64,000 bases of DNA from Rallus limicola. Its lineage: Eukaryota > Chordata > Aves > Gruiformes > Rallidae. Below the pieces are notes generated by a model. The model had not been told where the DNA came from. It searched no databases and saw nothing but the letters and a program-made list of their open reading frames with translations. The number at the start of each line of letters is the position of its first letter. The stretch's first letter is position 1. Of the stretch, positions 23,566-35,923 are shown one piece after another. Position numbers and translations under genes: made by a program. The DNA lies in the NCBI GenBank assembly GCA_022605955.1, contig JAKCOZ010000021.1:17366661-17430660 (forward strand), given 5' to 3'.

Positions 23566-26500
23566 ACCCGGGAGCCTTTGGTTCCGGGTAATTTCGGTTC
23601 CGGGCTGTGCTGCACTGAAAACCTTCCCTCAGACTATGTGACCCTGTGACTTTGGTTCCGGGTGCTTTCGGTTCCGGGCTGTGCTGCACTGAAGTCCTTC
23701 CCTCGGAGAATGTGACCCTGTGACTTTGGTTCCGGGTGCTTTTGGTTCCGGGGTGTGCTGCACTGAAGTCCTTCCCTCGGAGAATGTGACCCTGTGACTT
23801 TGGTTCCGAGTGCTTTTGGTTCCGGGCTGTGCTGCACTGAAAACAGTTCCCCTGCAAAGAAGTGATCCTGTGACTTTGGTTCCGGGTGCTTTTGGTTCCC
23901 GGGTGTGCTTCACTGAAGTCCTTCCCACGGACAATGTGACCCTGTGACTTTGGTTCCGGGTGCTTTCGGTTCCGGGGTGTGCTGCACTGAAGTCCTTCCC
24001 ACGGACAATGTGACCCTGTGACTTTGGTTCCGAGTGCTTTTTGTTCCGGGCTGTGCTGCACTGAAAACAGTTCCCACGCAAAGAAGTGAACCTGTGACTT
24101 TGGTTCCGGGTGCTTTTGGTTCCCGGGTGTGCTGCACTGAAAATTCCTTCCCACGGACAATGTGACCCTGTGACTTTGGTTCCGGGTGCTTTTGGTTGCA
24201 GGGTGTGCTGCACTGAAAGCCCTCCCTCGGACAATGTGACCCTGTGACTTTGGTTCCGGGTGCTTTCGGTTCCAGGCTGTGCTGCACTGAAAACAGTTCC
24301 CCCGCAAAGAAGTGAACCTGTGACTTTGGTTCCGAGTGCTTTTGGTTGCGGGGTGTACTGCACTGAAAACCCTCCCTCGGACAATGTGACCCTGTGACTT
24401 TGGTTCCGGGTGCTTTCAGTTCCGGGCTGTGCTGCACTGAAAACAGTTCCCCCGCAAAGAAGTGAATCTGTGACTTTGGTTCCGGGTGCTTTTGGTTCCG
24501 CGGTGTGCTGCACTGAAAACCTTCCCTCGGACAATGTGACCCTGTGACTTTGGTTCCAGGTGCTTTCGGTTCCGGGGTGTGCTGCACTGAAAACCTTCCC
24601 TCGGACAATGTGAACCTGTGAATTTGGTTCCGAGTGCTTTTCGTTCCGGGCTATGCTTCGCTGAAAACAGTTCCCCCGGAAAGTGGTGACCCTGTGACTT
24701 TGGTTCCGGGTGCTTTTGGTTCCGGGCTGTGCTTCACTGAAAATTGTTCCTCCGGAAAGAGGTGACCCTGTGACTTTGGTTCCGGGTGCTTTCGGTTCCG
24801 GGCTGTGCTGCACTGAAAACCTTCCCTCGTACAATGTGACCCTGTGACTTTGGTTCCGGGTGCTTTTGGTTCCGGGCTGTGCTTCACTGAAAATTGTTCC
24901 CCCGGAAAGAGGTGACCCTGTGACTTTGGTTCCGGGTGCTTTTGGTTCCGGGCTGTGCTTCGCTGAAAAAAGTTCCCCCGGAAAGTGGTGACCCTGTGAC
25001 TTTGCTTCCGGGTGCTTTTGGTTCCGGGCTGTGCTTCACTGAAAATTGTTCTCCCGCAAAGAAGTGAACCTGTGACTTTGGTTCCGGGAGCTTTTGGTTC
25101 CGGGCTGTGCTGCACTGAAAACACTCCCTCGGAAAATGTGACCCTGTGACTTTGGTTCCGGGTGCTTTCAGTTCCGGGGTGTGCTGCACTGAAAACAGTT
25201 CCCCCGGAAAGAAGTGACCCTGTGACCTTGGTTCCGGGTGCTTTTTGTTCCGGGGTGTGCTGCACTGAAAACAGTTCCCCCGCAAAGAAGTGAACCTGTG
25301 ACTTTGGTTCTGAGTGCTTTCGGTTCCGGGCTGTGCTGCACTGAAAACCTTCCCTCGGACAATGTGACCCTGTGACTTTGGTGCGGGGTGCTTTCGGTTC
25401 CGGGCTGTGCTGCACTGAAAACAGTTCCCCCGGAAAGCAGTGACCCTGTGACTTTGCTTCCGGGTGCTTTTGGTTCCGGGCTGTGCTGCACTGAAAACCA
25501 TCCCTCCGACTATGTGACCCTGTGACTTTCGTTCCGGGTGCTTTTGGTTCCGGGCTGTGCTGCACTGAAAATTGTTCCCCCGGAAAGAGGTGACCCTGTG
25601 ACTTTGGTTCTGAGTGCTTTCGGTTCCGGGCTGTGCTGCACTGAAAACCTTCCCTCGGACAATGTGACCCTGTGACTTTGGTGCGGGGTGCTTTCGGTTC
25701 CGGGCTGTGCTGCACTGAAAACAGTTCCCCCGGAAAGCAGTGACCCTGTGACTTTGCTTCCGGGTGCTTTTGGTTCCGGGCTGTGCTGCACTGAAAACCT
25801 TCCCTCGGACAATGTGACCCTGTGACTTTGGTTCCGGGTGCTTTTGGTTCCGGGCTGTGCTTCACTGAAAATTGTTCCCCCGGAAAGAGGTGACCCTGTG
25901 ACTTTGGTTCCGGGTGCTTTCGGTTCCGGGCTGTGCTGCACTGAAAACCTTCCCTCGGACAATGTGACCCTGTGACTTTTGTGCGGGGTGCTTTTGGTTC
26001 CGGGCTGTGCTGCACTGAAAACAGTTCCCTCGCAAAGAAGTGAACCTGTGAATTTGGTTCCGAGTGCTTTTCGTTCCGGGCTATGATTCGCTGAAAACAG
26101 TTCCCCCGGAAAGTGGTGACCCTGTGACTTTAGTTCCGGGTGCTTTTGGTTACGGGCTGTGCTTCACTGAAAATTGTTCCCCCGGAAAGAGGTGACCCTG
26201 TGACTTTGGTTCCGGGTGCTTTCGGTTCCGGGCTGTGCTGCACTGAAAACCTTCCCTCGGAAAATGTGACCCTGTGACTTTGTTTCCGAGTACTTTCGGT
26301 TCCGGGATGTGCTGCACTAAAAACAGTTCCCCCGCAAAGAAGTGACCCTGTGACTTTGGTTCCGGGTGCTTTTGGTTCCGGGCTGTGCTGCACTGAAAAC
26401 CTTCCCTCGGAAAATGTGACTCTGTGACTTTGGATCCGGTTGCTTTCGGTTCCGGGCTGTGCTGCACTGAAAACAGTTCCCCCGGAAAGAAGTGACCCTG

Positions 26501-27149
26501 TGACTTTGGTTCCGGGTGCTTTTGGTTCCGGGCTGTGCTGCACTGAAAACCTTCCCTCGGACAATGTGACTCTGTGACATTGGATCCGGGTGCTTTTGTT
26601 TCCGGGCTGTTCTTCGCTGAAAACAGTTCCCCCGGAAAGTGGTGACCCTGTGACTTTGGTTCCGGGTGCTTTTGTTTCCGGGCTGTTCTTCGCTGAAAAC
26701 AGTTCCCCCGGAAAGTGGTGACCCTGTGACTTTGGTTCCGGGTGCTTTTGGTTCCGGGCTGTGCTTCACTGAAAATTGTTCCCCTGCAAAGAAGTGAACC
26801 TGTGACTTTGGTTCCGGGAGCTTTCGGTTCCGGGCTGTGCTGCACTGAAAATAGTTCCCCCGCAAAGAATGTGACCCTGTGAATTTGGTGCGGGGTGCTT
26901 TTGGTTCCGGGCTGTGCTGCACTGAAAACCTTCCCTCGGACAATGTGACTCTGTGACTTTGGATCCTGCTGTTTTCGGTTCCGGGGTTCCGGGCTATGCT
27001 GCACTGAAAATAGTTCCCCCACAAAGAAGTGACCCTGTGAATTTGGTTCCGGGTGCTTTTGGTTCCCGGCTGTGCTTCACTGAAAATTGTTCCCCCGGAA
27101 AGAGGTGACCCTGTGACTTTGGTGCCGGGTGCTTTTGGTTCCGGGCTAT

Positions 27150-30100
27150 GCTTCGCTGAAAACAGTTCCCCCGGAAAGTGGTGACCCTGTGACTTTGGTT
27201 CCGGGTGCTTTTGGTTCCGGGCTGTGCTGCACTGAAAACAGTTCCCCCGGAAAGAAGTGACCCTGTGACTTTGGTTCCAGGAGCTTTTGGTTCCGGGGTG
27301 TGCTGCACTGAAAACCCTCCCTCGGAAAATGTGACCCTGTGACTTTGGTTCCGGGTGTTTTCGGTTCCGGGGTTTGTAGCACTGAAAACAGTTCACCCGC
27401 AAAGAAGTGAACCTGTGACTTTGGTTCCGGGTGCTTTTGGTTCCGGGCTGTGCTGCACTGAAAAGTTTCCCTCGGACAATGTCACCCTGTGACTTTGGTT
27501 CCGGGTGCTTTTGGTTCCGGGCTGTGCTGCACTGAAAACAGTTCCCCCGGAAAGAAGTGACCCTATAACTTTGGTTCCGGGTGCTTTTGGTTCCGGGCTG
27601 TGCTTCACTGAAAATTGTTCCCCCGGAAAGAGGTGCCCTGTGACTTTGGTTCCGGGTGCTTTCGGTTCCGCGGTGTGCTGCACTGAAAACCTTCCCTCGG
27701 ACAATGTGACCCTGTGACTTTGGTTCCGGGTGCTTTTGGTTCCGGGCTGTGCTGCACTGAAAATTGTTCCCCCGGAAAGAGGTGACCCTGTGACTTTGGT
27801 TCCGGGTGCTTTCGGTTCCGGGCTGTGCTGCACTGAAAACCTTCCCTCGGACAATGTGACCCTGTGACTTTGGTTCCGGGTGCTTTTGGTTCCTGGCTGT
27901 GCTGCACTGAAAACTGTTCCACCGGAAAGAAGTGAACCTGTGACTTTGGTTCCGAGTGCTTTTCGTTCCGGGCTATGCTTCGCTGAAAACAGTTCCCCCG
28001 GAAAGTGGTGACCCTGTGACTTTGGTTCCGGGTGCTTTTGGTTCCGGGCTGTGCTTCACTGAAAATTGTTCCCCCGGAAAGAGGTGACCCTGTGACTTTG
28101 GTTCCGGGTGCTTTTGGTTCCGGGCTGTGCTGCACTGAAAATTGTTCCCCCGGAAAGAGGTGACCCTGTGACCTTGGTTCCGGGTGCTTTTGGTTCCGGG
28201 CTGTGCTGCACTGAAAACCTTCCCTCGGACAATGTGACCCTGTGACTTTGGTTCCGGGTGCTTTTGGTTCCGGGCTGTGCTGCACTGAAAACTGTTCCAC
28301 CGGAAAGAAGTGACCCTGTGACTTTGGTTCCGAGTGCTTTCGGTTCCGGGGTGTGCTGCACTGAAAACAGTTCCCCCGCAAAGAAGTGACCCTGTGACCT
28401 TGGTTCCGGGTGCTTTTGGTTCCGGGCTGTGCTGCACTGAAAACAGTTCCCCCGCAAAGAAGTGAACCTGTGACTTTGGTTCTGAGTGCTTTCGGTTCCG
28501 GCCTGTGCTTCGCTGAAAACAGTTCCCCCGGAAAGAGGTGACCCTGTGACTTTGGTTCCGGGTGCTTTCGGTTCCGGGCTGTGCTGCACTGAAAACCTTC
28601 CCTCGGACAATGTGACCCTGTGACTTTGGTTCCGGGTGCTTTTGGTTCCGGGCTGTGCTTCACTGAAAATTGTTCCCCCGGAAAGAGGTGACCCTGTGAC
28701 TTTGGTTCCGGGAGCTTTTGGTTCCGGGCTGTGCTGCACTGAAAACCCTCCCTCGGAAAATGTGACCCTGTGACTTTGGTTCCGGGTGCTTTTGGTTCCG
28801 GGCTGTGCTTCGCTGAAAACAGTTCCCCCGGAAAGTGGTGACCCTGTGACTTTGCTTCCGGGTGCTTTTGGTTCCGGGCTGTGCTGCACTGAAAACAGTT
28901 CCCCCGCAAAGAAGTGAACCTGTGACTTTGGTTCTGAGTGCTTTCGGTTCCGGGCTGTGCTTCGCTGAAAAGAGTTCCCCCGGAAAGTGGTGACCCTGTG
29001 ACTTTGGTTCCGGGTGCTTTCAGTTCCGGGGTGTGCTGCACTGAAAACAGTTCCCCCGGAAAGAAGTGACCCTGTGACCTTGGTTCCAGGTGCTTTTTGT
29101 TCCGGGGTGTGCTGCACTGAAAACAGTTCCCCCGCAAAGAAGTGAACCTGTGACTTTGGTTCTGAGTGCTTTCGGTTCCGGGCTGTGCTTCGCTGAAAAG
29201 AGTTCCCCCGGAAAGTGGTGACCCTGTGACTTTGGTTCCGGGTGCTTTTGGTTCCGGGCTGTGCTTCACTGAAAATTGTTCCCCCGGAAAGAGGTGACCC
29301 TGTGACTTTGGTTCCGGGTGCTTTCGGTTCCGGGCTGTGCTTCACTGAAAATTGTTCCCCCGGAAAGAGGTGACCCTGTGACTTTGGTTCCGGGTGCTTT
29401 CGGTTCCGGGCTGTGCTGCACTGAAAACCTTCCCTCGGACAATGTGACCCTGTGACTTTGGTTCCGGGTGCTTTTGGTTCCTGGCTGTGCTGCACTGAAA
29501 ACTGTTCCACCGGAAAGAAGTGAACCTGTGACTTTGGTTCCGAGTGCTTTTCGTTCCGGGCTATGCTTCGCTGAAAACAGTTCCCCCGGAAAGTGGTGAC
29601 CCTGTGACTTTGGTTCCGGGTGCTTTTGGTTCCGGGCTGTGCTTCACTGAAAATTGTTCCCCCGGAAAGAGGTGACCCTGTGACCTTGGTTCCGGGTGCT
29701 TTTGGTTCCGGGCTGTGCTGCACTGAAAACTGTTCCACCGGAAAGAAGTGACCCTATAACTTTGGTTCCGAGTGCTTTCGGTTCAGGGGTGTGCTGCACT
29801 GAAAACAGTTCCCCCGCAAAGAAGTGACCCTGTGACCTTGGTTCCGGGTGCTTTTGGTTCCGGGCTGTGCTGCACTGAAAACAGTTCCCCCGCAAAGAAG
29901 TGAACCTGTGCCTTTGGTGATGAGTGCTTTCGGTTCCGGCCTGTGCTTCGCTGAAAACTGTTCCCCCGGAAAGTGGTGACCCAGTGACTTTGGTTCCGGG
30001 TGCTTTCGGTTCCGGGCTGTGCTGCACTGAAAATTGTTCCCCCGGAAAGAGGTGACCCTGTGACCTTGGTTCCGGGTGCTTTTGGTTCCGGGCTGTGCTG

Positions 30101-31536
30101 CACTGAAAACTGTTCCACCGGAAAGAAGTGACCCTATAACTTTGGTTCCGAGTGCATTTGGTTCCGGGCTGTGCTTCACTGAAAACAGTTCCCCCGCAAA
30201 GAAGTGAACCTGTGACTTTGGTTCCGAGTGCTTTTCGTTCCAGGCTATGCTTCGCTGAAAACAGTTCCCCCGGAAAGTGGTGACCCTGTGACTTTGGTTC
30301 CGGGTGCTTTTGGTTCCGGGCTGTGCTTCACTGAAAAATGTTCCCCCGGAAAGAGGTGACCCTGTGACTTTGGTTCCGGGTGCTTTAAGTTCCGGGCTGT
30401 GCTGCACTGAAAACAGTTCCACCGCAGAGAAGTGAACCTGTGACTTTGGTTCCGGGTGCTTTCGGTTCCGGGCTGTGCTGCACTGAAAACAGTTCCCCCG
30501 GAAAGAAGTGACCCTATAACATTGGTTCCGAGTGCTTTTGGTTCCGGGCTGTGCTGCACTGAAAACAGTTCCCCCGCAAAGAAGTGAACCTGTGACTCTG
30601 GTTCCGAGTGCTTTTCGTTCCGGGCTATGCTTCGCTGAAAACAGTTCCCCCGGAAAGTTGTGACCCTGTGACTTTGGTTCCGGGTGCTTTTGGTTCCGGG
30701 CTGTGCTTCACTGAAAACAGTTCCCCCGCAAAGAAGTGACCCTGTGACTTTGGTTCCGGGTGCTTTCGGTTCCGGGCTGTGCTGCACTGAAAACAGTTCC
30801 ACCGCAAAGAAGTGAACCTATGACTTTGGTTCCGGGTGCTTTTGGTTCCGGGCTGTGCTTCGCTGAAAACAGTTCCCCCGGAAAGTGGTGACCCTGTGAC
30901 TTTGGTTCCGGGTGCTTTAAGTTCCGGGCTGTGCTGCACTGAAAACAGTTCCCCCGCAGAGAAGTGAACCTGTGACTTTGGTTCCGGGTGCTTTCGGTTC
31001 CGGGCTGTGCTGCACTGAAAACTGTTCCCCCGCAAAGAAGTGAACCTATGACTTTGGTTCCGGGTGCTTTTGGTTCCGGGCTGTGCTGCACTGAAAACCT
31101 TCCCTCGGAATATGTGACCCTGTGACTTTGGTTCCGGGTGCTTTAAGTTCCGGGCTGTGCTGCACTGAAAACAGTTCCCCCGCAGAGAAGTGAACCTGTG
31201 ACTTTGGTTCCGGGTGCTTTTGGTTGCGGGCTGTGTTTCGCTGAAAACAGTTCCCCCGGAAAGAGGTGACCCTGTGACTTTGGTTCCGGGTGCTTTCGGT
31301 TCCGCGGTGTGCTGCACTGAAAACCTTCCCTCGGACAATGTGACCCTGTGACTTTTGTGCGGGGTGCTTTTGGTTCCGGGCTGTGCTGCACTGAAAACAG
31401 TTCCCCCGCAAAGAAGTGACCCTATAACTTTGGTTCCGGGTGCTTTTGGTTCCGGGCTGTGCTGCACTGAAAACAGTTCCCCCGGAAAGAAGTGACCCTA
31501 TAACTTTGGTTCCGGGTGCTTTTGGTTCCGGGCTGT
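27150..31536. repeat. 4387-bp higher-order block, copy 1
   Basis: This segment of the minisatellite repeats at an offset of 4387 bp. Peculiar variants match one for one, for example the GTTTGTAGCAC variant near 27374 and 31761, and the missing base in GAGGTGCCC near 27630 and 32017. The match starts near 27148, after mismatches at about 27124 and 27147, and breaks near 31595. It therefore runs slightly past one full period. Confidence 0.9.
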
Positions 31537-34500
31537 GCTTCGCTGAAAACAGTTCCCCCGGAAAGTGGTGACCCTGTGACTTTGGTTCCGGGTGCTTTTG
31601 GTTCCGGGCTGTGCTGCACTGAAAACAGTTCCCCCGGAAAGAAGTGACCCTGTGACTTTGGTTCCAGGAGCTTTTGGTTCCGGGGTGTGCTGCACTGAAA
31701 ACCCTCCCTCGGAAAATGTGACCCTGTGACTTTGGTTCCGGGTGTTTTCGGTTCCGGGGTTTGTAGCACTGAAAACAGTTCACCCGCAAAGAAGTGAACC
31801 TGTGACTTTGGTTCCGGGTGCTTTTGGTTCCGGGCTGTGCTGCACTGAAAAGTTTCCCTCGGACAATGTCACCCTGTGACTTTGGTTCCGGGTGCTTTTG
31901 GTTCCGGGCTGTGCTGCACTGAAAACAGTTCCCCCGGAAAGAAGTGACCCTATAACTTTGGTTCCGGGTGCTTTTGGTTCCGGGCTGTGCTTCACTGAAA
32001 ATTGTTCCCCCGGAAAGAGGTGCCCTGTGACTTTGGTTCCGGGTGCTTTCGGTTCCGCGGTGTGCTGCACTGAAAACCTTCCCTCGGACAATGTGACCCT
32101 GTGACTTTGGTTCCGGGTGCTTTTGGTTCCGGGCTGTGCTGCACTGAAAATTGTTCCCCCGGAAAGAGGTGACCCTGTGACTTTGGTTCCGGGTGCTTTC
32201 GGTTCCGGGCTGTGCTGCACTGAAAACCTTCCCTCGGACAATGTGACCCTGTGACTTTGGTTCCGGGTGCTTTTGGTTCCTGGCTGTGCTGCACTGAAAA
32301 CTGTTCCACCGGAAAGAAGTGAACCTGTGACTTTGGTTCCGAGTGCTTTTCGTTCCGGGCTATGCTTCGCTGAAAACAGTTCCCCCGGAAAGTGGTGACC
32401 CTGTGACTTTGGTTCCGGGTGCTTTTGGTTCCGGGCTGTGCTTCACTGAAAATTGTTCCCCCGGAAAGAGGTGACCCTGTGACTTTGGTTCCGGGTGCTT
32501 TTGGTTCCGGGCTGTGCTGCACTGAAAATTGTTCCCCCGGAAAGAGGTGACCCTGTGACCTTGGTTCCGGGTGCTTTTGGTTCCGGGCTGTGCTGCACTG
32601 AAAACCTTCCCTCGGACAATGTGACCCTGTGACTTTGGTTCCGGGTGCTTTTGGTTCCGGGCTGTGCTGCACTGAAAACTGTTCCACCGGAAAGAAGTGA
32701 CCCTGTGACTTTGGTTCCGAGTGCTTTCGGTTCCGGGGTGTGCTGCACTGAAAACAGTTCCCCCGCAAAGAAGTGACCCTGTGACCTTGGTTCCGGGTGC
32801 TTTTGGTTCCGGGCTGTGCTGCACTGAAAACAGTTCCCCCGCAAAGAAGTGAACCTGTGACTTTGGTTCTGAGTGCTTTCGGTTCCGGCCTGTGCTTCGC
32901 TGAAAACAGTTCCCCCGGAAAGAGGTGACCCTGTGACTTTGGTTCCGGGTGCTTTCGGTTCCGGGCTGTGCTGCACTGAAAACCTTCCCTCGGACAATGT
33001 GACCCTGTGACTTTGGTTCCGGGTGCTTTTGGTTCCGGGCTGTGCTTCACTGAAAATTGTTCCCCCGGAAAGAGGTGACCCTGTGACTTTGGTTCCGGGA
33101 GCTTTTGGTTCCGGGCTGTGCTGCACTGAAAACCCTCCCTCGGAAAATGTGACCCTGTGACTTTGGTTCCGGGTGCTTTTGGTTCCGGGCTGTGCTTCGC
33201 TGAAAACAGTTCCCCCGGAAAGTGGTGACCCTGTGACTTTGCTTCCGGGTGCTTTTGGTTCCGGGCTGTGCTGCACTGAAAACAGTTCCCCCGCAAAGAA
33301 GTGAACCTGTGACTTTGGTTCTGAGTGCTTTCGGTTCCGGGCTGTGCTTCGCTGAAAAGAGTTCCCCCGGAAAGTGGTGACCCTGTGACTTTGGTTCCGG
33401 GTGCTTTCAGTTCCGGGGTGTGCTGCACTGAAAACAGTTCCCCCGGAAAGAAGTGACCCTGTGACCTTGGTTCCAGGTGCTTTTTGTTCCGGGGTGTGCT
33501 GCACTGAAAACAGTTCCCCCGCAAAGAAGTGAACCTGTGACTTTGGTTCTGAGTGCTTTCGGTTCCGGGCTGTGCTTCGCTGAAAAGAGTTCCCCCGGAA
33601 AGTGGTGACCCTGTGACTTTGGTTCCGGGTGCTTTTGGTTCCGGGCTGTGCTTCACTGAAAATTGTTCCCCCGGAAAGAGGTGACCCTGTGACTTTGGTT
33701 CCGGGTGCTTTCGGTTCCGGGCTGTGCTTCACTGAAAATTGTTCCCCCGGAAAGAGGTGACCCTGTGACTTTGGTTCCGGGTGCTTTCGGTTCCGGGCTG
33801 TGCTGCACTGAAAACCTTCCCTCGGACAATGTGACCCTGTGACTTTGGTTCCGGGTGCTTTTGGTTCCTGGCTGTGCTGCACTGAAAACTGTTCCACCGG
33901 AAAGAAGTGAACCTGTGACTTTGGTTCCGAGTGCTTTTCGTTCCGGGCTATGCTTCGCTGAAAACAGTTCCCCCGGAAAGTGGTGACCCTGTGACTTTGG
34001 TTCCGGGTGCTTTTGGTTCCGGGCTGTGCTTCACTGAAAATTGTTCCCCCGGAAAGAGGTGACCCTGTGACCTTGGTTCCGGGTGCTTTTGGTTCCGGGC
34101 TGTGCTGCACTGAAAACTGTTCCACCGGAAAGAAGTGACCCTATAACTTTGGTTCCGAGTGCTTTCGGTTCAGGGGTGTGCTGCACTGAAAACAGTTCCC
34201 CCGCAAAGAAGTGACCCTGTGACCTTGGTTCCGGGTGCTTTTGGTTCCGGGCTGTGCTGCACTGAAAACAGTTCCCCCGCAAAGAAGTGAACCTGTGCCT
34301 TTGGTGATGAGTGCTTTCGGTTCCGGCCTGTGCTTCGCTGAAAACTGTTCCCCCGGAAAGTGGTGACCCAGTGACTTTGGTTCCGGGTGCTTTCGGTTCC
34401 GGGCTGTGCTGCACTGAAAATTGTTCCCCCGGAAAGAGGTGACCCTGTGACCTTGGTTCCGGGTGCTTTTGGTTCCGGGCTGTGCTGCACTGAAAACTGT

Positions 34501-35923
34501 TCCACCGGAAAGAAGTGACCCTATAACTTTGGTTCCGAGTGCATTTGGTTCCGGGCTGTGCTTCACTGAAAACAGTTCCCCCGCAAAGAAGTGAACCTGT
34601 GACTTTGGTTCCGAGTGCTTTTCGTTCCAGGCTATGCTTCGCTGAAAACAGTTCCCCCGGAAAGTGGTGACCCTGTGACTTTGGTTCCGGGTGCTTTTGG
34701 TTCCGGGCTGTGCTTCACTGAAAAATGTTCCCCCGGAAAGAGGTGACCCTGTGACTTTGGTTCCGGGTGCTTTAAGTTCCGGGCTGTGCTGCACTGAAAA
34801 CAGTTCCACCGCAGAGAAGTGAACCTGTGACTTTGGTTCCGGGTGCTTTCGGTTCCGGGCTGTGCTGCACTGAAAACAGTTCCCCCGGAAAGAAGTGACC
34901 CTATAACATTGGTTCCGAGTGCTTTTGGTTCCGGGCTGTGCTGCACTGAAAACAGTTCCCCCGCAAAGAAGTGAACCTGTGACTCTGGTTCCGAGTGCTT
35001 TTCGTTCCGGGCTATGCTTCGCTGAAAACAGTTCCCCCGGAAAGTTGTGACCCTGTGACTTTGGTTCCGGGTGCTTTTGGTTCCGGGCTGTGCTTCACTG
35101 AAAACAGTTCCCCCGCAAAGAAGTGACCCTGTGACTTTGGTTCCGGGTGCTTTCGGTTCCGGGCTGTGCTGCACTGAAAACAGTTCCACCGCAAAGAAGT
35201 GAACCTATGACTTTGGTTCCGGGTGCTTTTGGTTCCGGGCTGTGCTTCGCTGAAAACAGTTCCCCCGGAAAGTGGTGACCCTGTGACTTTGGTTCCGGGT
35301 GCTTTAAGTTCCGGGCTGTGCTGCACTGAAAACAGTTCCCCCGCAGAGAAGTGAACCTGTGACTTTGGTTCCGGGTGCTTTCGGTTCCGGGCTGTGCTGC
35401 ACTGAAAACTGTTCCCCCGCAAAGAAGTGAACCTATGACTTTGGTTCCGGGTGCTTTTGGTTCCGGGCTGTGCTGCACTGAAAACCTTCCCTCGGAATAT
35501 GTGACCCTGTGACTTTGGTTCCGGGTGCTTTAAGTTCCGGGCTGTGCTGCACTGAAAACAGTTCCCCCGCAGAGAAGTGAACCTGTGACTTTGGTTCCGG
35601 GTGCTTTTGGTTGCGGGCTGTGTTTCGCTGAAAACAGTTCCCCCGGAAAGAGGTGACCCTGTGACTTTGGTTCCGGGTGCTTTCGGTTCCGCGGTGTGCT
35701 GCACTGAAAACCTTCCCTCGGACAATGTGACCCTGTGACTTTTGTGCGGGGTGCTTTTGGTTCCGGGCTGTGCTGCACTGAAAACAGTTCCCCCGCAAAG
35801 AAGTGACCCTATAACTTTGGTTCCGGGTGCTTTTGGTTCCGGGCTGTGCTGCACTGAAAACAGTTCCCCCGGAAAGAAGTGACCCTATAACTTTGGTTCC
35901 GGGTGCTTTTGGTTCCGGGCTGT
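31537..35923. repeat. 4387-bp higher-order block, copy 2
   Basis: This is a directly adjacent copy of the 27150-31536 block. I found no difference in the parts I compared. A shorter third match appears at about 40180-40745, offset 4892 from copy 2. The flank at 35924-36480 instead resembles 24000-24610 near the left end of the array, so blocks have been shuffled within it. Confidence 0.88.

Noticed and set aside
23566..27000. CRISPR-like regular repeat spacing
   Set aside because: The 74/76-bp units are contiguous with no unique spacers, and the sequence is eukaryotic. It is a minisatellite.
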